Of a DNA stretch of 64,000 nt, positions 19,781-33,100 are shown one piece after another. The notes beneath the pieces are model-generated. The model made no database searches and was not told the origin of the DNA. It worked only from the letters and a program-made list of their open reading frames with translations. Each line of letters begins with the position of its first letter. Position 1 is the stretch's first letter. Made by a program: the position numbers and the translations under genes. Where the stretch lies: NCBI GenBank assembly GCA_963565915.1, contig OY751487.1:744001-808000 (forward strand), given 5' to 3'. Origin of the DNA: Entoloma clypeatum (Eukaryota > Basidiomycota > Agaricomycetes > Agaricales > Entolomataceae).

Positions 19781-22700
19781 ATGTCTACCTCTCGTTCTGC
19801 CCTCGACACAATCACTGCCTTTGACGGCATCGACTACCGGAGCTGGGCCGAGAAAATGAAGTCCTACCTCCTCCATCAAGGAGTCTGGCGCCTTGTTTCT
19901 GGCGACATCCCCCGCCCTGTCATCGCCGACTTCACCACCACAGTCTCCACCCCTGGGGCCACTGCTGCTGCTCCCCCTGTGCTGGCTACCACGGTCGACC
20001 AGCCCGGCTTCCGCAAGGAAGAAAAAGCCTGGATCAGGGACGATGACGTAGCTCTTGGGGCGATACGCCTGAAGGTCTCCGAGGCGATCAGACGCCACAT
20101 CAAGGACGCCACTTCCTCGAAAGACGCATGGAAGTCATTAAAGGATGCCTACTCCAAGGTATCCCCGGCTGTCATCTTCGGCGACTTCAAGGCCGCTGCC
20201 ACCTACAAGCTCTCTGGACGCGACCCCGTCCCCGAAATCGAACGCCTGGGGTCTCTTTTCGCTCGGCTCGCCGATTCGAACTTTGACGTCCCCGATCTGA
20301 TGCAGGCAATGATCCTGGCAAATGCAATTCCCGACGCCTGGTCGTCACTGTCCACCGCCCTCTTCCAGGTCTATGACGCCGACGATTTCACCTACAAGGC
20401 CGTCACCGAAAGCATCATATCAGAGTACCGGCGCAAGTATTCGATTGGGTCCACTCGTACGTCCAACGAGCAGGCCCGGAAAATTTCCGGGACAAAGCGA
20501 AAGGGGCAGGACCCCAAATGGGAAAGGCAACAGAAGCCGAGTACCTCGCAGAACGATGCTGACGAGCAGCCTAACTCGACTGACCATAGTACCGCTTCTG
20601 AAAAGAAGAAGGGAAAAGGACGATGGCGCAATCAGAAGAAAAACGCCAACACTGCGGACAACGCGTCCGACCATGTGGAAGAAACGGTTGAGTTCGTTGC
20701 TCCCGCCATCCACTTCCCTCCTCTTCCGACACCGTCCTTCACAACCGTCACTGGTCGCGGGAAAACAACAAGTACCACCCAGCCCAATTCCGCAAGTATG
20801 CAGTCGCTCCTGCAGCGTATGAACCCCCCTCCGTCACAGTACACCGGGCTTCCTTCTGGAAAACCATCCGTGTGGAAAAAGAACGACCATGTCCGCAAAC
20901 TCGCGCGCGGCATTGGTGCTCGCCCCTCAGGATCGAATCTTCGTATCCTAGACACCATCATTCCTGACATCGACGAAAGGCCGGCTAAACAGCGTCGCGT
21001 AGCCCCGTCGATAGAAGAATCACTGAAAATGATGGACATAGACCATCAAAGCGAACAGATGGGGCCGGAACAATTCGAAGATGGGCTGATCGAACTTGAC
21101 GGTTCGTCACATTCTTCTCTCAAACTTGACCAAATGGGAAATGCTAATAATCACGCACAGACGTTTGAATATATATTAGCTAGTACCGATGCAGGTAGTA
21201 TAGATCTCTTTAGCGATGATCTGTACAAAAAATATACCAAACATTTTGCGTCCTGCACACACTGCAAAGAGAAAGAACGCGCTCAGTGGATCTTAGATTC
21301 CGGCGCATCATTACACTTTACCCATGAGTTCAAAGACTTCGCGTATTACAGGCCTCTCAAGGCTAAGCGATTTGTCCAAACAGCTGCAAAGGGAAAGAAA
21401 CTGGAAATTCTCGGAGTTGGGGCCGTTCCAGTACGGCATACCCTGAATGGGGAAACTAAAACCCATCTCCTACGACCGGTATTTTATATTCCGGATATGG
21501 ACACACGTCTATTGTCCCTAGGCGTCTTCCTTAACCATGGTTACAAAGTTGATGGAATGCGCGGAGAAATTAATATCTCTAAAGGGCTGAACAAAATACA
21601 GTTTTCGCCTCATTTCATCGGACAAACCATTTACTGGTTAGACACTGAAATACGCTATGACCAAATCCACGCGATCTCTAGCGAAATCACTGTTGAAACC
21701 TGGCATAAACGTCTTGGCCACCCAAATGACCAGGCGCTTAACAAAATTCCCACTAGTACCAAAGGAGTACCCAGGACGTTAGTACGTGAGAAATCACAGG
21801 AAAACTGCACGGGGTGTCTAAAAGGGAAAATGCCGAATCAATCTTATCCTAACTCGACGACAAGGGCTGTCAAACCCTTTGATTTGATCCATTCGGATTT
21901 GAAGCAGATATCCACAGCATCGTACCATAAGTACAAATATTTCCTTACCTTTTTGGACGATTTTTCATCCCATGTCTGGGTCGTCTTGCTTAGGAAGAAG
22001 TCAGGCGCCATCACGGCGCTGAAACAATTCCTTGCGATGATCCAGAATCAATTTGCCACTACCCCTAAAAAGTGGCGGGTTGATGGAGGTGGAGAATTTG
22101 ACGAATACAAGGATGTACTTGCCGATCATGGAATTCTGATCGATGTCACGCTCCCATATCAGCACCAGCAGAATGGTAGAGCAGAGAGGATCAATCGAAC
22201 ACTATGGGAAAAATCTCAGGCATTGCGCTTCGATGCATGCTTACCGCCCATGTGGTGGGAATTCTGTTTGGAACACGCAGCATTTCTCTACAACAGAACC
22301 CCCATGCAGCGTCTTGAATGGAAAACCCCTTACTTCAGGGTGACCAATGAGATCCCCGACATGTCTAGTGTCAGAGTATTTGGATGTCAGGCATATGTAT
22401 ATATCCCAAAGGAGAAACGTAGGAACTCCCTGGAATCAAGATCCCGATTGATGATTTATCTCGGATCGAAACCAGGTGTCAAAGGATACCGCTTCATGGA
22501 TCCTGAGACCAACACGATTTTCATGGGCGGGAAAGCTATCTTTGATGAAAGCAAGTACCCTAGATGCCACATTGACCCGTTGCCAGAAAACCACCCAGAA
22601 ATGGAAAACCCAGAGCCGGCTGATGAGTTTGAGGATCTCATTCCCGGCAGCAATGATGACGATAGTCACAACGAAACACCTCATATCCCAGTTCCCATTG

Positions 22701-24509
22701 AACAGGATCAACCTGAATCAGACAACGAACTGCCTGCCAGTGAGCCTGATGACGAACCGCGAGTACCCACTCCGGAACCCGAGCAAGTACCAGATCGACC
22801 GATCAGGGAACGACGAGTTCGGAAGATGCCAGGAAGCATCTATGGGGAAGACACTCCAGCGTCTGATCTTGAAAAATTAGATCGAAGACGGAGATTGGGC
22901 GGTCAAACGGCATGGATGAATGACCTCCTGATGGAGGCAATATCAGTCCAAGTTGGCATCGTTGAAATGTCCCATAAAGACATATACCCTCTTCCAAATA
23001 AAGAAGACTGGTATGCGGCTGAACGTAAGGAGCTAGACATGCTCAAACGCCGCGGGGTGATCACGGAGCTAGTACCCCTGCCTGCAGGGAGGAAAGCTCT
23101 AAGGAACAAATGGGTTTACAACGAAAAGTCCGACGGGCGTCTGAAAGCGCGCCTCGTCGCAAAAGGCTTCTCACAGGTAGAAGGGATCGACTTTGATCAG
23201 ATCTTCTCACCAGTCGTAAGATATGAAACCGTCCGGCTAATACTGGCATTGACAGCCCTTGAAGGGTGGTTCATGACTCTATTGGACGTCTCATCAGCCT
23301 TCCTCTATGGAACGCTCCGTGAAGTCATCTATATGCGACAGCCTGAGGGCTACATAGTAAAAGGGAAAGAACACCTCGTGTACCAACTATTCAAAGCTCT
23401 ATATGGACTTAAGCAGGCCGCATTAGCCTGGTGGAGGGAACTTGATTCCTCCATGAAAAAGCTCGGCTTTGTCCGGCTTCACTCCGATGCGGGAGTATTC
23501 ATTCACAAAATGTACCAATGGGGAAATTGTAATTGCCGTCATCTATGTCGACGACTCTGCTTTTCTCGGCACAAACCGGGAATATACGCTAGAAAAGAAG
23601 AAGGCCTTCATGACAACATGGGAATGTAGGGACCTAGGTCACCTAGTGCCCGATGGGGAACCAAAGGAATTTCTCTCAATCCAAATAAGGCAACGTGGGA
23701 AGAGGATCTTCATTGATCAAGTACCTTACCTTGAGAAAATACTGGCACGCATGGGGATGAGCGAATCTAATGCCACCCATACCCCACTCCCTACGGGCTA
23801 CAAACCCATGGCGTCCGAAGATGAACCCAATGCGGAACTCCGATCTAAGTACCAATCCGTCATCGGATCACTCCTATATCTGATGATTGGAACGAGGCCT
23901 GACATCTGCTTTGCTGTAATCAAAATGTCCCAATTTTCCGCAAATCCCACCAAACGCCATTTAGAGGTGGCTAGGGACATTTGCAGATATTTGAAGGCAA
24001 CGAAAAATTACGCGATCATGTACGATGGGGACTCAGGGAAAGGAATCTATGCATTCACAGACTCCGACTGGGCGTCAGATGAAAACACGAGGAGGTCTAC
24101 CACCGGCTTCTTCATATCACTGGCGTCTGGGGCGATAACATGGGTATCATCGGCGCAAAAGACCATCGCCCTCTCTTCTACAGAAGCAGAGTATATGGCG
24201 CTATCAGATTGCAGTCGCGCAGCAACATGGCTGAGAAGCATGCTTGCCGAACTTGAAATGCAGATCGGATCAGTACCGATCTACGGAGATAACAACGGCT
24301 CCATCTTTATCGCATCCAACCCTGTGACTGAAAAGCGATCCAAGCACATTGACGTGCGATTCCACTTCGTCAGAGAAAAAGTCTCCGAAGGAATTATTAC
24401 GGTCGAATTCATCGAAGGAGTGAATAACCCTGCAGACCTTTTGACTAAGAATCTGGGGAAAATCCTCTTTTCCAAGTTTATCCCGTACTTCAGACTGATA
24501 AAGAACTAG
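19781..24509 (+). pseudogene. Inner copia gag-pol polyprotein with one frameshift
   Basis: A single polyprotein of about 1575 codons in copia order. Gag is at the N-terminus, followed by a CTHCKEKE segment and protease ILDSGASLHF (~21290). The pre-integrase finger (HKRLGHPND...CTGCLKGK) precedes the integrase core (FDLIHSDLK, FLDDFSSH, GGGEFDEYKD, QQNGRAERINRT). RT (RVT_2 type, KWVYNEKSDGRLKARLVAKGF, LDVSSAFLYG) and RNase H (FTDSDWASDE, STEAEYMALSD) follow. A one-base insertion (T in CACAAAATGTACC, about 23511) splits RT just before the YVDD motif. The first frame ends at 23629, and the remaining ~330 codons are open to 24509 in the new frame. Everything else is intact. Confidence 0.95.
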
Positions 24510-24589
24510 GCGAAACAAAAGTACCTATATATATATATATATGGGAAAAAGTAAGATGTATTTAGAAGTATGTACTAAATATGGGGGGG

Positions 24590-24898
24590 TGTTGAAACTT
24601 TTCCCATCACGTAGATTAGATTAGATTAGATTACATCACGTGACCTTTGCATATCTTCATTACATACTTGTTTGGTTGGTACAAACAGTAGTACGGTATA
24701 TAAGACCAGGAAACTGTCAATATCAACAAGTTGTCTCTTGACTCTTAACCAGCTCCATCGCTCTTACCAGCCTCAACCGCTCTCACCAGCCTCACCCTTC
24801 CCAACCAAGTAAGTGACTAGAACGGTAGAGTAGAGTACTTCCACTGTAGCCGTGTTGCTCAGTACATCTGTGGCTAGCGCCCAGGTGGAACTTCAACA
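24590..24898 (+). repeat. Inner copia 3' LTR
   Basis: Apparently identical to 19111-19419. It is preceded by polypurine tract ATGGGGGGG and followed by the CCACC duplication at 24899-24903. Confidence 0.96.
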
Positions 24899-27800
24899 CC
24901 ACCATATTTGGCGATTTCAAAGCCGCAGCCTCTTTCAAACTGTCTGGTCAGGACCCTGTGCCGGAGATCGAGCGCCTTGGGTCACTCTTCGCTCGCCTTA
25001 GCAACTCAAAATTCGTTGTGCCTGATCTGATGCAGGCTATGATCTTGGCGAGTGCCATTCCTGATGCTTGGTCATCTCTCTCCACCGCCCTCTTTCAGGT
25101 CTACGATGCCGATGACTTCACATGGCAAGCCGTCACCGACAGCATCGTCTCAGAGTACAGGCGCAAGTATGCGATAGGGTCTACTCGGGCGTCCAACGAG
25201 CAGGCCCAGAAAATCTCTGGGACTAAGCGAAAGGAGCAAGACCCCAAATGGGAAAAGCAGACAGCGCCGAGTACCTTGCAGAACCATGCTGATGAGCAGC
25301 CTAACTCGACCGACCCAAGTACTGCTTCTGAAAAGAAGAAGGGAAAGAGATGCTGGCGCAACCAGAAAAAGCGCGCCAACAACATGGACAACGAGTCCGA
25401 CCATGCCAAGGAAATGATTGAGTTCATCGCACCAGCCATCGAACAACTCCCTCGTCGATCTGCCCCTCCTCATCATGCACCTGCCTTCACCACTGTAACG
25501 GGCCGTGGGAAAACTTCGAGTACAATGCAGCCTGAGTTGGAAAGAATGCAGTCACTCCTACAACACATGAACCCCCCTCCTTCTCAGTACACCGGGCTTC
25601 CTTCCGGAAAGCTGTCAGCGTGGAAAAAGAATGAGAAGGTGAGAAAACTCGCTCGAGAAATCGGTGCCAGACCCTCTGGGTCAAACCTTCGTATCCTGGA
25701 TACCATCATTCCAGAAATCGACGAAAGGCCGGCTAAACAGTGCCAAGGTACTCCGCCGATAGACCAATCACTGAGGATGATGGACATCGACCAAGAGCGA
25801 ATGGGGCCAGACGAGTTTGTAGACGAGATTGAACTTGATGGTTCGTCAAAACCTTCTCTCAAACCTTATCAATTGCGGAACGCTAATAATACCTCTCAAC
25901 AGACGTATAATATATTAGCCAGTACCAGTACAGTTTGCGTAGATCACTTCAGCAGTGATCTACATAAAAAATATATAAAACATTTTGCCTCCTGTACACA
26001 TTGTAAGGAAAAAGAACGCGCACAATGGATATTAGATTCCGGTGCTTCTTTACACTTGACGCATGAGTTCAAAGACTTTGCATACTATAGACCTCTCACA
26101 GTCAAGCAATTCGTCCAAACTGCTGCTAAAGGAAAGAAACTGGAAATACTCGGAGTTGGGGCCGTTCCAGTATGGCACACCCTAAATGGGGAAGTTAAAA
26201 CCCATCTTCTCAGACCGGTGTTCTACATCCCAGACATGGACACACATCTAGGAGAAATCAACATCTCCAAAGGGCTGAACAAAATCCAGTTTTCGCCCCA
26301 CATCCTTGGTCAAACCATTTACTGGTTAGACACTGAAATACGCTATGACCAGATCCATGCGATCTCGAGTGAAATCACTGTCGAAACATGGCACAAGCGC
26401 CTTGGTCACCCAAATGATCAAGCACTCCAAAAGATTCCTACCAGTACCAAAGGGGTACCTGAGACACTAGTACATGAGAAATCACAGGAAAGTTGCACAG
26501 GTTGCCTCAAAGGGAAAATGCCGAATCAGTCATATCCCAATTCGATGACAAGGGCAACAAAAACCTTTGATCTGATCCATTCCGATCTCAAACAGATATC
26601 CATGGCATCATACCACAAATATAAATATTTCCTTACATTTTTGGACGACTTTTCATCCCACGTCTGGGTCGTCTTGCTTAGGAAGAAGTCAGATGCCATC
26701 ACGGCACTACGACAATTCCTTGCGATGATCCAGAATCAATTCGCCGCCACCCCTAAGAAATGGCGAGTTGATGGAGATGGAGAGTTTAATGAATACAAGG
26801 ATGTGCTTGCCAATCATGGAATTCTGATCGACGTCACGCTCCCGTATCAGCACCAGCAGAACGGATAAATCGAACCCTGTGGGAGAAATCTCAGGCCTTG
26901 CGCTTTGATGTGTGCTTACCCCCTATGTGGTGGGAATTCTGTTTGGAACATGCAGCGTTTCTCTACAACAGAACCCCCATGCAGCGTCTTGAATGGAATA
27001 CCCCTTACTTCAGGGTGACCAATGAGATCCCCGATATGTCAAGCATCAGAGTCTTCGGATGTCAGGCATATGTGTATATCCCAAAGGAAAAACGTAGAAA
27101 TTCCCTGGAGTCTAGATCTCGATTGATGATTTATCTCAGATCAAAGCCAGGGGTCAAAGGATACCGTTTTATGGATCCTGAGACTAATACAATTTTTATG
27201 GGTGGGAAAGCTATCTTTGATGAAAGCAAGTACCCTAGATGCCACATTGACCCTTTGCCAGAAAACCATCCAGAAATGGAAAACCCAGAACCGGCTGATG
27301 AGTTTGAGGACCTCATCCCCGGAAATGATGACAATGACGGTCATTACAAAAAACCTCACGACCCTGTTCCCACTGGACAGGATCACCCTGAATCAGACGA
27401 TGATTTGCCGCGTAGCGAGCCCGATGACGAGCCACGAGTACCCACTCCAGAGCCCAAGCAAGTACCAGATCGACCGATCAGGGAACGACGAGTTCGGAGA
27501 ATGCCAGACAGCATCTATGGGGAAGACACCCCTGCTTCTGATCTTGAAAAAATGGATCGAAGACATAGATTGGGCAGTCAAACGGCATGGATGAACGATC
27601 TCCTGATGGAGGCAATCTCCATCCAAGTAGGCATCATCAAAATGTCACACAAAGACATATACCCTCTTCCAAATAAAGAAGACTGGTATGCGGCTGAACG
27701 TAAGGAGCTAGACATGCTCAAACGCCGCAGGGTGATCACGGAGCTAGTACCCCTGCCTGCAGGGAGGAAAGCTCTAAGGAACAAATGGGTTTACAACGAA

Positions 27801-29183
27801 AAGTCCGACGGGCGTCTGAAAGCCCGCCTCGTCGCAAAAGGCTTCTCACAGGTAGAAGGGATCGATTTCGATCAAATCTTCTCACCAGTAGTGAGGTACG
27901 AGACCGTCCGATTGATTTTGGCATTGACAGCCCTTGAAGGGTGGTTCATGACATTCTTGGACGTCTCATCAGCCTTCCTCAATGGAAGACTCCGAGAGGT
28001 AATTTACATGCGACAGCCTGAGGGCTACATAGTAAAAGGGAAAGAAAACTTCATGTACCGACTATACAAAGCCCTATACGGACTCAAGCAGGCCGCATTA
28101 GCCTGGTGGAGAGAACTCGATTCCTCCATGAAAAAGCTCGGCTTTGTCCGGCTACACTCCGATGCGGGAGTTTTTATTCACACAAGTACCAACGGGGAAG
28201 TTGTGATTGCCGTCATTTATGTTGATGACTCTGCTTTTCTCGGCACAAACCAAGAATACACGCTAGAGAAAAAGAAGGCCTTCATGACAACATGGGAATG
28301 TAGGGACCTAGGCCACCTAGTGTCTAATGGGGAACCGAAAGAATTTCTCTCAATCCAAATAAGGCAACATGGGAAGAGGATCTTCATTGATCAAGTACCT
28401 TACCTTGGGAAAATTCTTGTGCGAATGGGGATGAGCGAATCAAACGCCACCCACACCCCACTTCCGACGGGCTACAAACCCATGAAGTCCCAAGATGAAC
28501 CCAATGCGGAACTCAGATCCAAGTACCAATCCGTCATCGGATCACTATTGTACTTAATGATCGGGACAAGACCCGACATTTGTTTCGCCGTGATCAAAAT
28601 GTCCCAATTTTCCGCAAACCCTACCAAATGCCATTTAGAAGTGGCTAGGGATATTTGCAGATATTTGAAGGCGACAAAAGATTACGCAATCATGTACAAT
28701 GGGGATTCTGGGAAAGGGATCTACGCCTTCACAGACTCCGATTGGGCGTCAGACGAAAACACCAGGAAATCTACCACTGGTTACTTCATATCGCTGGCGT
28801 CTGGAGCAGTAACATGGGTTTCATCAGCACAAAAAACCATTGCCCTCTCTTCTACGGAAGCAGAATACATGGCGCTATCAGATTGCAGTCGCGCAGTAAC
28901 ATGGCTTAGAAGCATGCTTGCCGAACTTGGAATGCAGATCGGATCGGTTCCGATCTATGGAGATAACAATGGCTCCGTCTTTATCGCATCCAATCCTGTA
29001 ACTGAGAAGCGATCCAAGCACATCGACGTGCGATTTCACTTCGTCAGAGAAAAAGTATCCAAAGGAATTATTACGGTTGAATTCATCGAAGGAGTGAATA
29101 ACCCTGCAGACCTTTTAACTAAGAATCTGGGGAAAATCCTCTTTAGCAAGTTTATCCTGTACTTTGGACTACTCAAAAACTAG
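24899..29183 (+). pseudogene. Outer copia gag-pol, two deletions
   Basis: Resumes in Gag (TTIFGDFKAAASFKLSG) and runs through protease (ILDSGASLHL), integrase, RT and RNase H to the stop at 29183. Compared with the inner element, an in-frame 54-bp deletion near 26250 removes 18 residues between IPDMDT and GEINIS. A 13-bp deletion near 26866, between GG dinucleotides, removes the NGRAERIN catalytic-Glu region of integrase and shifts the frame. From 26898 the frame is open to the end with intact RT (VIYVDDSAFLG) and RNase H motifs. It is inactive. Confidence 0.95.
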
Positions 29184-29252
29184 ATGAAAAAAAGAGTACC
29201 TATATGGGAAAAAGTAAGATGTATTTAGAAGTATGTACTAAATATGGGGGGG

Positions 29253-29560
29253 TGTTGAAACTTTTCCATCACGTAGATTAGATTAGATTAGATTACATCA
29301 CGTGACCTTTGCATATCTGCATTACATACTTGTTTGGTTGGTACAAACAGTAGTACGGTATATAAGACCAGGAAACTGTCAATATCAATAAGTTGTCTCT
29401 TGACTCTTAACCAGCTCCATCGCTCTTACCAGCCTCAACCGCTCTCACCAGCCTCACCCCTCCCAAACCATGTAAGTGGCTAGAACGGTTATGTAGAGTA
29501 CTTCCACTGTAGCTGGTTGCTCAGTACATCTGTGGCTAACGCCCAGGTGGAACTTCAACA
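29253..29560 (+). repeat. Outer copia 3' LTR (308 bp)
   Basis: TGTTGAAACTTTTCC...AACTTCAACA. It shares subgroup variants with the minus-strand LTR at 2229-2537 (for example GTTAGCCACAG, CTACATAACCG and TTACATGG when read on the same strand as that LTR). These differ from the inner, 43133 and 48618 LTRs. Confidence 0.95.
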
Positions 29561-29729
29561 GAAGGCACCGTGCACGCCTGCGCGATGCATTTGCACATTG
29601 TTTACTGTTGTTAGGTGTAAAGCGTTGCATCGCTATATGCTCAAATCCATGGTGAAAATTCATGAAATACATACATATTTATTAACAGATGATACTCTGG
29701 TACATAATTGATATAGTCTGTAAGCTTAC
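29561..29729. mobile_element. hAT-like element copy C, left part
   Basis: GAAGGCACCGTGCACGCC... matches 12495-12660 and, reversed, about 50290-50460. It is cut on the left by the copia LTR and on the right by Gypsy-2 at 29730. It continues at 35833. Confidence 0.8.
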
Positions 29730-30166
29730 TGTAAGGGCGACCTTACGATCCAAGACTCAAACTCAGATACTTGCAAGGGAGATCCGAAGTTTAGATTGAG
29801 CAGTCTAATAAGTAATACAACACATACCTTGCAAGGGAGATCCGAAGAGAAAGTTCTAAGGATTCCCCTGCAAGCTAGCTGCGATAAATAGTAAAATGAG
29901 ATATGAAATAAGAGATAAAACGAGACACATGAATGATGAGCAATGATCGGGAGTAGCGATGAAGGATGAATGGAAACAAGATGAATGATAGTACCTGCGA
30001 TCCGACGTGCGGAGTAGCGGATGGGGGCGGAGTCGTTGGATGCGGAGAGGCGGATAAGATGTCGGAGACAGCGGATACGATCGGAGGACGTCGGAGATGG
30101 TGGAATAGAAAGGAAAGGAGGAAAGTAAAGGAAAAGTGAAAAGTGAAAGTGGTTGCCCTTATATCA
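29730..30166 (-). repeat. Gypsy-2 3' LTR (437 bp)
   Basis: TGTAAGGGC...GCCCTTACA ends. A 3-bp insertion next to the inner edge distinguishes it from the 5' LTR. About 110 bp (30000-30110) contain nine CGGA words. Confidence 0.95.
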
Positions 30167-30174
30167 CCCCCCCT

Positions 30175-33100
30175 TCAAGGCACGGCGTCTCGACGTGTCA
30201 GGCGAAACGAGTCGAATATCGCGGCGGCGATCCGCCGCGGAGCTCCCGGATGACGTCGGTAGAAGTCGCGGACTAGGCGCGGAGCATGGACATTGTCTTC
30301 TGCTTCCCAGGAATTCTCTTCGTAGCCATATCCCTTCCATTTGACCAAGAATTGAAGCTTGCCTCGATGCAGTTGGCTGTCCAAGAGGTTTTCAACATCG
30401 TACTCTAATTCTTCTCCGACTACCGTCGGAGGCGGAGGAGAGCGGACTTGGCGTCGGAAAGGGTCGTCGGGAACTAGTGAAAGTTTGACGACATGGAATA
30501 CTGGGTGAACGCGGGACATGGAAGGGGGAAGGCGAAGTTCATAGGCATGTGTTCCGACAGGTCGGACCACTGGGAAAGGGCCTACATATCGATGTGCAAG
30601 CTTTTTTGTGGGTCGGGTGGTTTTGAGGTCTGATGAGTCTAAAAAGACCTTGCCCCCCGGGCGGAATGTCGGAGTGGTGCTCCGATGCTGGTTGTAGTAT
30701 CGCGCCATGTCATCTTTTGCCTTTGTCAGTGCTGCGCGAGCCTCCTCTAGAGCGGACTTCATCCGCTGGCTGAAATCCGCTACCGCCTCGATCTCCGTCC
30801 GCTTCTCGCGAGGTTCGAATCCCATGCGCGGATGGCGGCCGGTGTCAATGTAGAACGGAGTTTGACGTGTCGATGCGTGAACATGGTTGTTGTATGCAAA
30901 TTCAGCCATCGGAAGCCATTCGTCCCAATCGTCTTGACGTTCATTGACGAATAGGCGAAGGTATTGTTCTAATCCTTGATTGACCCGCTCCGTCTGTCCA
31001 TCCGACTGCGGATGGTAGGCTGTCGAGGCAGCAACCTTAATGTTAAGCAGCCTGTATAGTTCGCGCGTGAACTTGGCAACAAACTGTGGTCCTCGGTCGG
31101 AGACAATGGCCTCCGGTAGTCCGTGGAGTTTCCAGACATTTTGAACATAGGAGCGTGCAGTCCCGAGTGCAGAGATGTCGGAGTGCATCGGGATGAAGTG
31201 TCCCCGCTTCCCTACTGAGTCCACTACGACCATGATAGCGTCGTAGCCATGGGCTTCTGGTAGTTCAGTAATGAAGTCAACACTGGTTACTTGCCATCGC
31301 TCCGTGGGGACTGGTAGCGGATTGAGCTCTCCGGAGGGCAGAGTGCGTCGGACCTTGGTGCGGAGGCAAGGGTCGCATGTCTTGCAATATTGACCTATTA
31401 AACGAGACATGTGCGGCCACCAGTAATTGCGCGACACCAGTTCCAAGGTTTTCCACCGTCCAGGATGTCCGGCCACCGGAGTGTCATGGTGTTGTGTGAG
31501 GATCTGATGACGCAGTTGGGGATTGTTAGGAACATAGATACGATCCCTGAAGTAGAGCAAACCTTCCGCTTGCCTCCACTCCGCACTACGGACGGATCCC
31601 GCTCCGACGGTCGGAAGGGATTTGACAACCTCCGCCACATTATCTTCCAGTAACCGCTCTCGGATTCCCTGTCGGACCTGGCGGAGGACGTCGTGTTCTT
31701 CCCCTTGAACAGTTACCCCCCGCATTGCTCGCACTGCAAACAATTCTGGTCGCAGAAGGATGATGTTTTCGTTGTCCCGCGATCCGTCTCCGTGGTCCGC
31801 TCGTCGGGACAAAGCGTCGGACTTGCCCATTGACTTGCCAGGTCGATGGTGCATTTTGAAATCAAAACGAGCGAGGTATAAGGACCATCTAGCCTGTCGT
31901 CGATTTAGTTTTTGAGCTGTCATGAAATACTCAAGATTTTTGTGGTCCGTCCAAATCTCCACTGTCTTCTCCGCTCCTTCAAGGAAGTTCCTCCACTCCT
32001 CCAATGCGCGGACCACTGCCAACATCTCCTTGTCGTAGATCTCGTAGTTGCGTTCCACCGGACTAAGGCTTTTGGAATAGAATGCGACAGGGTGCCACTT
32101 ACCGTCCTCTGTTGGTTGGGACAGTACTGCTCCGGTTGCAAAGTCCGAGCTATCTGCTTCTATCCGCCACTTCTTTCCATGATCAGCTAAGACCAGGATC
32201 GGAGCGGATGTAATCCTCCGCTTCAACTCCGCAAATGCGGACACTTCTCCCTCCTTCCAAGACCAGAGGTGCCCTTTCTTCGTGAGCTCGAAAAGAGGGC
32301 GCGCGATGTCCGAAAACCCTTCAATAAAACGGCGATAGAAGTTAGTGAATCCTAGAAAGGACTGTACTTCTCGGACGTTTGTCGGAGCAGGCCACTCCGC
32401 GACCCCCGCTACCTTCACCGGATCCATCTCTACGTGTCCTTGTTCAATAATAAGGCCTAGGTATTCAATGCGCGTTTGTTCAAACTCGCATTTCTCTGGT
32501 TTTAGATAGAGTTTGTGTTCGCGAAGTCGTTCCAGTACGATCCGTGTGACTCTCCGATGCTCCGCAAGGGTCTCCGTGAAGATGAGTATGTCGTCGAGGT
32601 AAACACAGACTACACCTTCAGTGATAAGGTCCTGAAAGATTTCGTTCATCATAGTCTGGAATGTGGATGGACTATTAGTGAGGCCGAAGAACATCACCAA
32701 TGGTTCATAGAGTCCGTGATTGGTCCGAAAAGCAGCCTTCCACTCGTCTCCGGGTTTTATCCGCACATTGTTGTAGCCCCAGCAGATGTCAAGCTTGGTG
32801 AAGTATTGAGCGCGTTGAAGTTTATTGATCAGTTTGGATATGAGCGGAAGCGGATACTTGTTTTTGATAGTTTTGGAATTGAGTGACCGGTAGTCTTGTA
32901 CAAGACGAAGGGAGCCATCCTTCTTCTTGATGTAAAATACCGGAGATGCCATTGGAGACTTGGAAGGGCGGATTCGACCAGTTGCAAGGTTTTCCTCCAA
33001 AAACGCGTCGAGTTCCTTCTGTTCATTCGGAGCAAGTGGATATACCTTACAACCCGCCGGAGAGGCGTCCGGAACAAGTTCAATGGCGTGGTCCCAAGTC

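Larger units (their letters stand above)
19111..24898 (+). mobile_element. Inner copia element, complete, young
   Basis: 5' LTR 19111-19419 and 3' LTR 24590-24898 appear identical over 309 bp. It is flanked by CCACC on both sides. It has a primer-binding site at 19420-19434, a gag-pol frame 19781-24509 and a polypurine tract ATGGGGGGG just before the 3' LTR. Identical LTRs and intact duplications point to a very recent insertion. The single-base frameshift in RT must be more recent still, copied from a defective RNA, or an assembly error. Confidence 0.97.
24899..29560 (+). mobile_element. Outer copia element, 3' segment
   Basis: Continuation of 18291-19110 after the nested insertion: rest of gag, pol and 3' LTR (29253-29560). 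The right flank is GAAGG (29561-29565) within hAT-like copy C. Confidence 0.93.

Noticed and set aside
20322..20822. Long second frame inside copia gag (also 854-1312 on the minus strand)
   Set aside because: It overlaps the real Gag frame. The equivalent reading in the other copies is equally a by-product of GC-rich, Ser/Pro/Arg-coding sequence, and it has no start context or motif.
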